Assembly: GCA_963931925.1 (NCBI GenBank)
Contig: OZ007570.1
Span: 31,755,795-31,819,794, forward strand
Origin: Onchidella celtica
Taxonomy: Eukaryota; Mollusca; Gastropoda; Systellommatophora; Onchidiidae
Direction: 5' to 3'
Length of the DNA stretch: 64,000 nucleotides
The notes beneath the pieces are model-generated. The model did not search any database. It was not told the DNA's origin and worked only from the letters and a program-made list of their open reading frames with translations. Positions 26,621 to 37,434 of the stretch are shown here, one piece after another. Both the position numbers and the translations under genes were made by a program. How positions within the stretch are numbered: the stretch's first letter is position 1; every line of letters begins with the position of its first letter.

Positions 26621-27060
26621 GCTACACAATGAAATTTCACAATCAATCAGGACACAACTACAGACAGTATTTCATGGATTCAACCTAAACAAAGTATACT
26701 CAAACGAACACACAATTCTGCACACATTGTAATTGTTTATAACCACACAGAATACCTGTTATTCCTATGAAACGGGTAGAACAAAACTTGGCATGTTTCC
26801 AAGTCGAACAGCCCATAAATAAGAACGAGTGCAATGAATTACAATTGTGGTTGCAACTTTTATTAAGTGTAGTGTACAAATAGGCCCGCACATTCTCAAT
26901 GGAAGGTGTGACAAAAGAAAAAATGCGTTGCTTTCTGCTCGTAATTTCATTCGGAGTCAATCGATCAGAATTATATAAATTAAAAAAAAAAAGTGTTTGA
27001 ACAGTTATCGTAACAGACATGCAAGGCCACCCAAGCAGTTACTGAAGTTATTGCATCTAT

Positions 27061-27290
<230 letters not shown>

Positions 27291-27378
27291 TATCTGTCTG
27301 TCTGCCTGTTTGACTGTCTTTTGCAGACTGTCTCCCTGCCTGCCTGTCTATTTGTCTATGTGCCTGTCTGTCTGTCCC
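27291..27378. repeat. Degenerate CTGT/CTGC tract
   Basis: It continues directly from the ATCT array with CTGT, CTGC and CTAT tetramers that become irregular. It looks like an older neighbour of the active array. Confidence 0.8.
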
Positions 27379-27862
27379 CCGCCCATATCTCGTTCCCCAC
27401 GGATACGTATGTATCGGCCAGATACCAGTGACAGACTGACATGCAACTGCCTCATTATCTTACTATATTTTGTCCGGTGATTCATTTTACAGTCATGTAA
27501 AATTGTACTTCATGTAGGTACAAACATTTTCTCATGACCTACACAATGTTTACATTATTGAATATACCTACTGTCATGTTATGCTTCAAACAGTGGAGCA
27601 TAGAATTTTAAACAAGACACGTGCAAAGAGTGGTTTTCACGCAGCTACTTGTAACACTTGATCTAAATTTGCAAAAGTGAAACAGTAGTACATAAAGCGT
27701 ACAGAATAGAGACATTTACATGAGCAGGAAAAAGACCTTTCAAGCAGAGGGATTATTAATTCTTAAGAATATAGCCATGAAAAGAAAAAAAAAAATCTTC
27801 TGCAAATCGGATTAGTTAAACAAGCGACCTAAAATAGGATAACAATTCACTGATGCCAGACA

Positions 27863-28034
27863 CAGTGGCGTGCAGAAAGGGGGGCAGAGGGAGGCGACGG
27901 CCCCAAGTATCCATTTCAGGGGCATCCAATCAAAGAGTGTCTAGAACCTTTACTTGAGTCTTGGGGAATACAAAGAAATAGTTCGCCCCGGGCATGATGG
28001 CCCATTACTGATGGCGCATCACCAAACCTCTGCC
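27863..28034 (+). mobile_element. Repeat family J, copy 1 (uninterrupted)
   Basis: It starts CAGTGGCGTGCAGAAAGG and then a G-rich stretch, followed by CAATCAAAGAGTGTCTA, TACTTGAGTC, CATGATGG and ATCACCAAACCTCTGC. The same blocks occur in the same order on the minus strand at 61699-61559. The other copy is interrupted one step after the terminal CAGTGGCGTGCA, so this one shows the state before insertion. Non-coding. Confidence 0.75.
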
Positions 28035-28444
28035 CGTCAGTGGCTGAACAGCCTAAACTATTATACATACCAATATGCAGGAGCTGTTCATTTCCCCCCG
28101 TTCTTCCTCTTCCCTTTCCCCTTTTCTTCTCCTCCCCCTCCCCCCACCTCCCTGCTCCTTTTATCTCTGCTTATATGACAGGTAACTGACTGTAGGTTCT
28201 TTGTTTCACAACACAAATGGTCTTTCCAGAATCATTATTCCACACAAACTTTATGTAAAATGGAATACTGTGTCTCTTACCCGTCTCTGTCCCGGTATCC
28301 AAGCATGTTCAATTCTTAGAATAAATTCTGCTTATAAATATTTTTCTCCGTGGCTTCAATTTCTTGGTGAGTGTTCACTATACTATTTTGCAACAGTGAG
28401 TAAACCCCATAACCTCACTTCCATACATTAAAATTTATCTTTCC

Positions 28445-28582
28445 TGCACTTATCAAGCTGTTTGGCAGTTGCGATTTATGCTAACTCCTTATCATAATAG
28501 TAAAGCCGCAAATTTTAATATTTAACGTAAGATTTCTGAATTGTGCAAAATGTAGTTGAAACAAACAAGAACTAAGGTCACG
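28445..28582 (+). mobile_element. MITE family A, copy 4 (right half)
   Basis: Only the right half is present: TGCACTTATCAAGCTGTTT, CCTTATCATAATAGTAAAG, TTTCTGAATTGTGCAAAA, then GAAACAAACAAGAACTAAGG. It is truncated on the left at the middle of the family consensus. Confidence 0.75.
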
Positions 28583-29045
28583 ACATAGAAAGAGACCTAA
28601 ATTAATGATAAAGCAAATACAAATATAAATGCACACACACACGTATACAAAATTATCTGATGCCTTTCTCTTCAAGGCTCGAGATCACTGCTTTAATGCT
28701 GCTGTGTAGCTTTGTTAGGGAAAAAGACGGTGAACATAATAGAAGGAGACACAAACACATACACACAAAAATTTTCTCATTGTGTCCCGTTTTTTGTAGT
28801 GATCAGAAAATACTTAAGTCGTTCAAAATTATAACCCAGACAGAAAGGTAAAGCACATGTCATCGGCGATCATGGCTGGATAATCGAAAGTCTTCACTAC
28901 CTAAATAGAAAGTCTCTGCTAAAGAGTGGATTTTGAACTAGATTGGCTTAAACGGTCTTTTTCGGTAACACAACAGTTTGTTCGAGACTGACAGCCCAGA
29001 GCTCTGTTATTGGCCGCTCTCCTACACTTACTGGGGAGTCTATAG
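28583..29045. other. Gene-free stretch
   Basis: I see nothing beyond short A-rich and CA-rich tracts (about 28631-28642 and 28748-28768). Confidence 0.4.
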
Positions 29046-29385
29046 CAGTGGTTCAACCCCCTCCTCCCTCAAATCCCTACTCAAACACAAGGGATAGATT
29101 TCAGACTACACACAAATTAAGACGTTCAGTTTTTCAAAGCCCTATTAATGGCAATAGGCGTGTTGATTAGTCATTATGAAACAAAGTATTGTCTATGAAA
29201 TGCGCTACAAAATAGACCTTTTCTATTCATAAACCACATTTATGCGTGCTGTTGAACACATGAGTGGGTGCTCTTTATTTGCCCCAAAGAACTCCCCTTC
29301 ATCGTTTTCGACCCCCTGTCACTCTTTTTCTTTGTTTACGCCCCCCCCCCCCGCCGGGCGATATCGCCCACGTTGAGAACCACTG
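29046..29385 (-). mobile_element. hAT-type non-autonomous transposon (340 bp)
   Basis: The left end is CAGTGGTTCAACCCCC and the right end, read on the other strand, is CAGTGGTTCTCAACGTGG, the CAGTGGTTCTCAA terminus typical of many hAT elements. The flanking octamers GTCTATAG and GACTAAAT match at five of eight positions, fitting an old 8-bp duplication. It contains a long C-run near 29341 and no transposase frame. Confidence 0.75.
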
Positions 29386-31585
29386 GACTAAATCTACTGA
29401 ATGTTAAAGTAAAGGGGAAAAAGGGCACTTAAGCCCTGCTAGTAGTTGTAACAACGCGCCTGTCCAATCTAGCCCGGGGGATATTTATCTAACAAAGTAC
29501 CCCGCACTACAAGGGTCATAGAAAACTTATGATAATACGTACACTGGTGATGGTGACAAGAGGGTGCCCCCGCCTCGGCCCGTCTTTCAAATTAACTCCA
29601 CCGCGACAGTAACTATTGTTCAACTGGCGAAGACTTGACCTATGGATGTGTGGAGTTTGACCCAATTCAATACGATAACCAAGCCCCCGAAATGCTCATA
29701 TGTTTGCACTTGTGTTTGGATAGGTTAACTCCTCAGCACACAAACTGATCCAAACTATTAGAGAACAGTTAGGTCGTAGTGGCTACTTCAGCAAGTGGCG
29801 CTGGTCGCCATGAGGCCGATTACGCGAGGAGATGCTGGCAAATCTTATAATAGGGGTTACTAGATTAGTAGAACTTGCGAAAGACAGACTTAGTTATCTG
29901 TTTCGGATTATCGCAGTGTCTTGCTGTCTTCACTGTCAGAAACCTGTCTTGTATTGTGGCCAGAATGCCTTCACCCGCTACATCTTGCTTCAGACGCTCA
30001 CGTTCTAATTTCTAAATTCTAACAAACAACTTAAGCCAGTTCTCGTCACAGCTGCCGATACAAAAACTCGCATGAGTCCACGCACGTTTTCAAAGTCCAT
30101 CCCTTGATCATATTACTTAATCCAAAGCTCTTTGGTACATCAAATTATCTCCCCGTTTTGACGATAAGCATGCGGAGTTAAACAACTTGACGTAATGACT
30201 CGTAATGGTGATATCCCCGCTGATATCGTCTACTTGAAAACGATGACCAATGGGCAAAGGTCCCAGGTACAAGTTTCAACAAAAGAATTATTATTTCATC
30301 CTCGGGAAGAATAATCTCAAACTGGAGAACTCAAACATCAGAGAGACGATCATGGTTCTCAGTCCACGAGATCTCTACATTATACTATATTACCAGCACA
30401 TGAGAAAATGGAGCTATGATATTATGGGAGGGGGTTTGGGAGGGGGGAATGACAAAACCAAATATGAATACACCAGGAAACAAGAAAGAAAATAGTTATC
30501 AACACAGGAGCTTTTCTAAGGAAGAATCTTCACTCAAACCATCTGAAAATTGATCAATATGCTTTTTTTGCTATTTTGCAAAATTATAGTGTATAAGACA
30601 GTCTCATCGCAAATGGAACACTTCAACGTGCAGAAACACAGTGAATATCATTGAAAAAAGGAGATTATCACATTTTGCACTTTAGAATCGTTTTCTGCTT
30701 TATCTTGGTTCACTAATGCTTTTGCGGGAAGCAACCGGCCGCGCTCTCCTAGTTGGGTCACATTCCACCCAAGTGCCACTCAATACTTTTCGCTGCTCAG
30801 CATTTATGATAAACTCCAAGCTAGTGTAGAAATAAATAGTGAATATATATCATAATTATATTGTCTGTTTTGTTTTGTTTTTCCTTCAACCGAAACCAAA
30901 AGAATGTGACTTGCAGTTCCAAAATTAACACCAGAACGTCCAGAACTGTGAAATGTTCACAGTCCTACACTCTGTCCTCGTGACTATCAGATACGATAAA
31001 AAAACAACAACAATAAAAAACTTTTTTTTGGGGGGGGGGGGGGGGGGGGGAGTCCAAATTAAGCGAAAACGAGGCCTCGGGGCTCCACGGACAAGATCTC
31101 AATACAGACCTTAATCCGGCTTTGTAAACTGAAAAAGTACCATACTGGAACCATTTCTTTGATTTGGAGGCAAATGTAAAGAATCCCAGCTTGCAAAAGT
31201 GCAGCACATAATTGAATAATAATGCATGGACTGAATAAATCCTGTAAAACATTCCTGAAATGTCTGCGTTCCTTTAGTGTAGGAGGAAGTATTATTTATT
31301 TAATGTGAGGAATGAACGGGTATTTATCCCAAGTACGTGAAATGTTCCGGTTTAAAGTGTATTCAGAATGTTTCATTAAAACGGATGTCAGAATGTCAAT
31401 AACGCAGTCTCAGCAGAGTTAATAAAATGATTTGCGATACTACTAAGCAAATAAAAAAAAAAAAGGGACAAATCCGGGTAGAACTCTAACGTAAATACAG
31501 TGACCTTGTTCTCGTTTTCAAGCAATACAGCGCAGTTGAAACCACGCGGCAAGAGGGATTAATAAATAATAAATGCAGTAACATT
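29386..31585. other. Gene-free stretch
   Basis: No supported gene. It includes a G-rich patch near 30427 and the T/G homopolymer pair at 31022-31050. Confidence 0.5.
31022..31050. repeat. T8 then G21 homopolymers
   Basis: Eight T followed directly by 21 G, the longest G-run in the window. It is a likely quadruplex site and also a likely length-error site in assembly. Confidence 0.85.
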
Positions 31586-31733
31586 TGAGTTTAGAGTTTG
31601 GAGAAAGTACATTGACACTACAACGGTTACATTGTGTTAGAAAGAAGGAAAGACGGTCTAAGACAGAATACAGTAGAATGATAAGACTGACAGAAGGAGA
31701 CCCTATAGCCTACCGGGCGCATCCACCAACCAC
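31586..31733 (+). repeat. Dispersed repeat E, copy 1
   Basis: It aligns with 36203-36354: CGGTTACATTGTG-TAG, a purine stretch ending AAGACGG, GACAGAAT, ATGATAAGACTGACAG, CCCTATAGCC and CATCCACCAACCACC. No coding content; class unknown. Confidence 0.6.
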
Positions 31734-33047
31734 CCGAGTAATATTTATAATGGTGGGTGAAAGTGAAACAGTAGGTGAAGGTAGCTAAAATGGCATACAT
31801 TACCATGAGGCGGCAGTGATGACTAGTTAAATATTATTTTATTGTCTTTGTTGACAAAAAGGAATAATTCTCTTGCACTCCTATAATATATCTGTCATAT
31901 CACTAATAGTAGCAAAATCAAGACCTTTAAGAAGTTCAAAATAAAGCAAAACAAACTAAAAAAAAGATAACTTGAAAGGCATCAGCGATCACTAACAAAT
32001 GGCAATAAATAAATAATAAACTATGTGAAAATTTTGACCGGAATGAAACTACAAAATAATACATAATTATGAAGTCGACAACAACAAATATCAGCATCAA
32101 CAACAACTCCATCCTATGAAACAGTAACAAAAAACAAGAACAATAATAAACAAAGATTATTACAAATTATTAATACATAATAAATGTCTTAGTCGATTTA
32201 ATTTTCTTCACATATATTATAACGAGATGTTTCTCTGGTCTTACTATTTTTAAATAGAGTCACGCCAAGCGTTTGCTAATTGATCTTCGCAAACTCTCAG
32301 TTTGCAGTCAGTTTACCTTCTCACTCCTTGTGAAAAGAAATAGAAAGTCCTATCCCATACTTAAATATCTTTAAAAAAAAAAAAGTAGATAAATTGAAAC
32401 GAGATAAACATTTTATCTTTTCTTTTTTAAAGGGCCATACATGTATCACACCAAATTCTTAGCGTGCCCAGCATGTTGCGGCCTGGTAGCGCGTGTCGCT
32501 CCTAGAAATAATAATATTGTCACGCGTGTCAGCTTTTTAACTTTTCGGTATAAATTTGATTCAAAACATTGTTAGGGATAGATAGGCTTCAGGGATAGGG
32601 GTAGATGTATAAATTGGAGGTGAAGGGCAAAGTGTAGGCATAAATGATGCAACCGTGATAAGTAAAACTAGGTCGGGTATGCAGCGTGGCCTGGGATGAA
32701 TCTGTTATTGGTTTTTATTATGTTTAAACCCACACCTGCAAGGGTATCTTGGCAAAAAGAAAAGAAAAATTGCACGCAGCAAAGTCTCTCGCAAGAAATA
32801 ATCCAGACACGATTCAATAACCGGTATAGGAAAAGGAAAGACAAATCAAGGTTTTGCTCGATTGATCTAGATCAGGTTAAAAATACAGCAGGATAGAAAA
32901 TTGAACGAATAACAAAATTGAACTAATAAAATTAAAATTCTAGAATGTTATACAAATAAGAGGACTTGGATGCGAGTTTCAGACTTGGATTTTCGGATCG
33001 CAGCACATCCTTCATACATTCTTTTTGACACATTTTGACCTTGCTGC
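31734..33047. other. Gene-free stretch
   Basis: No supported gene. It has very AT-rich sequence at 31860-32200 and an A-run at 32372. Confidence 0.45.
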
Positions 33048-33100
33048 TTCAAGCCTTTCTGCGACCCCACACATTTTCTGTTTTCTGATATTTCGTCACC
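33048..33100 (+). repeat. Short dispersed repeat K, copy 1
   Basis: TTCAAGCC, CTGCGACCCCACACATTTTC and TGATATT are shared with 45270-45320. About 55 bp; class unknown. Confidence 0.5.
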
Positions 33101-33302
33101 GATATCTTGTACTCCTCTTTAAACCAACTAACCCGTCAGCCTTCCAACCTCATCTCATTTTGTATCGCAGCTGCCCCAGTCTAAGTCCCCTTTCTACTAT
33201 ACCGTTGCAGCGATGAAAGAAAAAAAAAATTATGTAGGGGAAGATGGAGCCCATGCGAACCAGGTGAACATTTTGGTACCGCACGCACGGGGCATTTTGT
33301 TT

Positions 33303-33343
33303 AGTGGATATGACTCGTTACAGTGTTTCATGCTTAATATTAT
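33303..33343. repeat. 41-bp direct repeat, left copy
   Basis: 41 bases identical to 34906-34946, beginning AGTGGATATGACTCG and ending CTTAATATTAT. The first codon assignable to the Gypsy pol frame follows immediately at 33344. The pair flanks the retroelement fragment. Confidence 0.95.
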
Positions 33344-34417
33344 ATTATAATACGGATAGTAACCTCCAGATGCCCAACCTGTTCTGAACTTAAACCTCGC
33401 TTCTTTCGGCCAGCACAAGGAACTTTGATCAAGGCCACACAACCAATGGAACGGTTGAGTGTGGATTTCAAGGGGCCCCTGCCGTCGACCTCTCGAAATC
33501 GATACCTGTTAACAATCATTGATGAATACTCGCGCTTCCCCTTCGCTTTTCCCTGCCAAGACATGACTGCGACAACTGTTGCGAACTGTCTTACTCAACT
33601 TTTTGCTATGTTTGGAATGCCTCAGTATATCCATTCCGATCGAGGCTCATCCTTCATGTCCCAAGAGCTGAAATCATTCCTCCATTCAAAGGGGGTAGCC
33701 ACCAGTCATACTACGCCTTATAATCCTCAAGGGAATGGGCAAGTCGAAAGACTCAATAAGACTTTATGGCAATCCATCACTCTCGCCTTGAAATCGAGGA
33801 ACCTAGAGACATCCCAGTGGGAGCTGGTGCTTCTTGATGCTCTGCACTCAATCCGATCTCTCTTGTGTACTGAAACCAATTGTACTCCTCACGAACGCAT
33901 GTTCCAACACCAACGACGCAGCACCAATGGTAATTCACTACCTACTTGGATGCTCTCCCCTGGGCCCGTCTACTTGAAAAGGAATGTTAGGAATTCCAAG
34001 TATGATCCCCTAGTTGATGAGGTGGAACTAGTGGATGCCACCCCTATGTATGCTCACGTTCGTCATGCTGATGGACGAGAGTCAACAGTCTCCTTGCGGC
34101 AACTTGCTCCAGTAGGGGAGATGGATCATCGTCCTGATGGAGAATCAACGGCCATCTCACACGAACCAGAGGGAGAGACGACTGATTGGACTGATCGCCG
34201 CGTAAGTCCAGGCACTGATACGAGTCCGAATGTATCTCCGCCGGAACTTCCACTCAGTACGGTTGATGAACTCACTCCTCCTGCTCATAACATCCCTGGA
34301 GAAACTGCTCAGGAAAGTGTTCCACCTCCGAAAGAACTAGATAGACTTATGAAGCGGGAAACAAATAAGGGCTTCATCAGAACAACAAGTTACAATCTGC
34401 GTAGTGGCCACAAATAA
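33344..34417 (+). CDS. Ty3/Gypsy integrase (C-terminal pol fragment, truncated 5')
   Basis: Open for 357 codons from the truncation point to TAA. Integrase joins retroelement cDNA to chromosomal DNA. Residues 10-13 are CPTC, the cysteine half of the HHCC zinc finger; its histidine half is lost. The catalytic core follows with D41 (SVDFKGPL), D99 (HSDRGSSF) and E135 (NPQGNGQVERL); 35 residues separate the last two, the standard D,D35E pattern, and all three acids are intact. A GPY/F-like module spans about residues 199-257, then a hydrophilic tail ending YNLRSGHK. There is no native start: upstream is foreign sequence, with in-frame TTG at 33425 and the first ATG at 33446. The frame has no stop or frameshift, so the insertion is young or the frame has been kept. 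Family assignment is firm; the clade is not. Confidence 0.9.
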   Translation: MIIRIVTSRCPTCSELKPRFFRPAQGTLIKATQPMERLSVDFKGPLPSTSRNRYLLTIIDEYSRFPFAFPCQDMTATTVANCLTQLFAMFGMPQYIHSDRGSSFMSQELKSFLHSKGVATSHTTPYNPQGNGQVERLNKTLWQSITLALKSRNLETSQWELVLLDALHSIRSLLCTETNCTPHERMFQHQRRSTNGNSLPTWMLSPGPVYLKRNVRNSKYDPLVDEVELVDATPMYAHVRHADGRESTVSLRQLAPVGEMDHRPDGESTAISHEPEGETTDWTDRRVSPGTDTSPNVSPPELPLSTVDELTPPAHNIPGETAQESVPPPKELDRLMKRETNKGFIRTTSYNLRSGHK

Positions 34418-34736
34418 CATTCTGACGTTTGTCTTGGGATATCGTACAGCTAGTCCAGACCGTTTCTTTACCCGTCTCCATTTTCGTTGTGTGCCGGCAG
34501 TCTACCGGGATATAAATAGACGAGTGTGTGAAAGGTTGAACGAGTGAGTGAGTGATATGATAGTTTATCTTTTTTTTGTTCACTTAATCCTGTCTACACA
34601 ATTTATGTTTGCCATCTTGCTAATATAGATTACTATAAAAGACTAAAATCTCTATTTCGAAATCACAGGGTCTAATCTTCTGTTGAGTTCAGTGTGATTA
34701 AAAGACCACTGTCAAAGGAAAACAAGCCTGGGAGAA

Positions 34737-34889
34737 TGTGGTATTGCATTTGTTTTCTGTTTCCACAGATAACCATGCCAGCGTTTTGAGTTGATTAAAG
34801 CTCATTGAATCTAATCATATGAGTCAGCCATCCTTTCATTGTTCTAAATTGTCCTCGATGTATTTGTCGAAAACGTACAAAATATTACA
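34737..34889 (+). mobile_element. Candidate 3' LTR of the Gypsy fragment
   Basis: 153 bp starting TGTGGTATTGC just after a purine tract and ending ATATTACA, so it carries TG...CA termini in the right position. No 5' partner exists in the window, so the boundaries are inferred from structure alone. Confidence 0.5.
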
Positions 34890-34905
34890 GATCCCGCTTA
34901 CGTCA

Positions 34906-34946
34906 AGTGGATATGACTCGTTACAGTGTTTCATGCTTAATATTAT
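34906..34946. repeat. 41-bp direct repeat, right copy
   Basis: Identical to 33303-33343. It lies 16 bp beyond the inferred LTR end. Confidence 0.95.
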
Positions 34947-35117
34947 AGCACCAAATCTTTGAACAATAAGGTAAGAAAACACGTTTAAATTCAAATTCAA
35001 AGCATCCGTGTATGGGAAATATATACTGACTTACTGCTAATGTCTCTCTTCAGCCTTGTATGTTTTGTACAGCATGGAAGTATAATTGTAAACAATAGGG
35101 GAAAGGGAAAAGAGGGA

Positions 35118-35138
35118 AAGAGGGGGGGGGGAGAGAGC

Positions 35139-35219
<81 letters not shown>

Positions 35220-35355
35220 GAGAGAGTGAGAGAGAGAGAGAGGGGGGGCGAGAGAGAAAGAGAGAGAGGGAGAGAGAGAGAGAGAGAGGGGGGGGGGAGA
35301 GCAAAAGAAAGAGACAAAAAGGAAAGAGAGAAGAAAGAGAAAGAGAGAGAAATAG

Positions 35356-35387
<32 letters not shown>

Positions 35388-35390
35388 GAT

Positions 35391-35416
<26 letters not shown>
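35118..35416. repeat. Long (GA)n tract with G-runs and an (ACAG)n tail
   Basis: About 300 bp of polypurine sequence: G-runs, long GA dinucleotides, GAAA variants, then ACAG repeats at about 35376-35412. It generates Arg/Glu and Ser/Leu shadow frames of up to 147 codons. Confidence 0.95.
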
Positions 35417-35421
<5 letters not shown>

Positions 35422-36202
35422 GAATTGAGAATTGTTACTATTTCATTGTAAATTGCTTTCGGTCCTCTCTGTGGAGACATGCGCTATATAAAATAATGTA
35501 CTCCATTATTACCATTATTATAATACAACAGGTTGGGGATCAACGCCCACAACAATAAACCCCTCTCTTTTTACTCCATCCGCCCTGCTCCATAAGTCAC
35601 AAAGGTCATACCGCTCTAATCTCCATTTTGACTCCAAACTGCGACAGGCCGACAGAATTTAAAATTCTACCTGACATTAAACGGTTGACGGAGGCCTGGG
35701 TAAACAGCAATAAACCTCGGGGGCGGACGGAATGTTTCTAATGTAAACACGATAACTAACGGTAAGAGAAAAAAAACAATTAGCGCAGTCGATTGTTAAA
35801 TCCTCAATACTGTCAAATATGGAGAACACAAACACATTTATTCAAAACACACTACAGGTAACTTGATCGGCGGTAGGCTTCGATTTATTCAGCCGTGCTA
35901 CGAAAAAAGGCCGCATACGCCAAAAAACCAAAAGGAAATTCTACAAGAGACGCTACAAACACTATGCTCTGTACTCAACTTCACTCATTGTTTTCCAGTT
36001 CCTCTTTGTTTAACCCTCAAACCGACATAAGACAATTAAAATGCCGATCTTATTCACCCCTTGAGTGCCAGGCCCAGTTAAATCAACTTTCCAGAAATGT
36101 ATACTTTAGTGGAGTTTTTAAAGGTAAGATAGACTCAAATACTAAATTAGAATTATCCGAACGCCCTTGGTGGGACACAGTAACTCTTTCTTGGGTGTAA
36201 TA
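35417..36202. other. Gene-free stretch
   Basis: No supported gene. A 101-codon plus-strand frame at 35895 has no recognisable domain. Confidence 0.4.
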
Positions 36203-36354
36203 GAGTTAAAGTTTGCGTTTGAAATTTATTTTTGAGGAAGCACGTCGACACGATAACGGTCACATTGTGCTAGGAAAAAGCAAGACGACAGACAGAATGT
36301 TATAGCAGAACGATAGGACAGACATAGGCCCTGCCAGAAGCGCCCACCAACCAC
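36203..36354 (+). repeat. Dispersed repeat E, copy 2
   Basis: Relative of 31586-31733: CGGTCACATTGTGCTAGG, AAGACGACAGACAGAAT, GAACGATAGGACAGACAT, GGCCCTGCC and CGCCCACCAACCACC. Just downstream (36455-36600) is a patch with recurring ACGTAAATC and GACGT motifs that looks like another decayed repeat. Confidence 0.6.
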
Positions 36355-37102
36355 CATATCCGCGAATTCCTCCTTGTGTTGACCAAAAATAAACTATTGG
36401 TCGTACAAAATTTTAACCCAGATAGAAACTCAACCAGCAACCCTACCGATATCTGACACGTAGGATTGGCGTCAAGTTTGCACATAGGAACGACATTATT
36501 CCTACGTAAATCCGATGGTTACGACATCACCCCGACGTCTGTCTGATGCAGGAAAACCGTCCTACTAATCCCACGGAAATCTACGTATGGTTGACGTAAG
36601 GCTACTGGCTGGGAGGATGGAGCTCAAATCGTTCAATAAAATCACGTTATAAAGTTAATTTGACCTGGATTGGTTTTTACAGTATTTTTCCGTAGCATGA
36701 CAGTATTTTACAAACCGTCTGTCAATGTCAAACCCAAACAAGAGTTTGACTACTCCACTGTTTATCGCCGCCCGCAAAAAAAAAAAAAAATACCAAAGAA
36801 GCTGCGATTTCAAACCCGGTTCCCATTTTATTTATTCAACACTAATCCCACTTGGTTCACGTATGTGTTTGCGGATTAGTTTATTAATAAAGGATTTGGG
36901 ACCCCGCTGGGCCGGGCTGTCAGTGGTCCCTGTTGGAATGTCGGGGTATCGCGTGGACCAGCTCGACACCCAGGATAAGCCCAGCAAGTGGTGTCTCTTG
37001 ACAGATCTTGCGGAGCTTCAGTCGAGAATAATATACTGACAACATAATGAATTTTTTTTTTTCTAATCAGAAGGACCAGAAATGATTAACCTGGTAGTTG
37101 CG

Positions 37103-37143
37103 TACCAGTCGATTTTGATCATCGGTTGACGACCAGTTGGATG
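37103..37143 (+). mobile_element. Inverted-repeat element family C, fragment
   Basis: ACCAGTCGATTTTGATCATC followed by GACCAGTTGGATGG matches the arm of the C elements at 60351 and 61416. Only one arm is present, about 290 bp before the 13-bp satellite. Confidence 0.55.
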
Positions 37144-37434
37144 GAGAAGGCAGGACGTTGAGTTTGGATGGGAGCCCGCCCACTGACTAGCCAACACTGG
37201 TGTTTTTCTCAAGGAAAAACAAACGGAAAAAAAGAAGAATCCAGGACGTTGGGAGCCATTTTGAGGGCTAAGAAAGGAAGAAGGAAAAGAAGGTCAGGAC
37301 AAGAACAAGGCAACCCTATAGAAGGCCCTTTTGGGGCCTAAAAAAGAGAACAACAGAAATAAAAACAAAAACAAGAGCAAACAGAATAAAAGCCAGAAAA
37401 GCAGAGGTGCAGATGCCAAGGATAAAGATCGTCC

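Larger units (their letters stand above)
33344..34889 (+). mobile_element. 5'-truncated Ty3/Gypsy LTR retrotransposon
   Basis: Fragment consisting of the end of pol (integrase), about 310 bp of 3' non-coding sequence, a polypurine-like tract (GCCTGGGAGAA, 34726-34736) and a candidate 3' LTR (34737-34889). Gag, protease, reverse transcriptase, RNase H and the 5' LTR are absent. The 5' junction falls inside the integrase zinc finger exactly at the end of the 41-bp direct repeat. A full-length Gypsy element would normally be about 5 kb or more. Confidence 0.85.

Noticed and set aside
35037..35480. 147-codon Ser/Leu frame and its plus-strand partner
   Set aside because: Translation of the GA/G-run tract; not a protein.
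37321..37345. Histone mRNA 3' stem-loop (AGGCCCTTTTGGGGCCT)
   Set aside because: The loop is five bases rather than four, there is no histone frame upstream, and the surroundings are simple purine-rich DNA.
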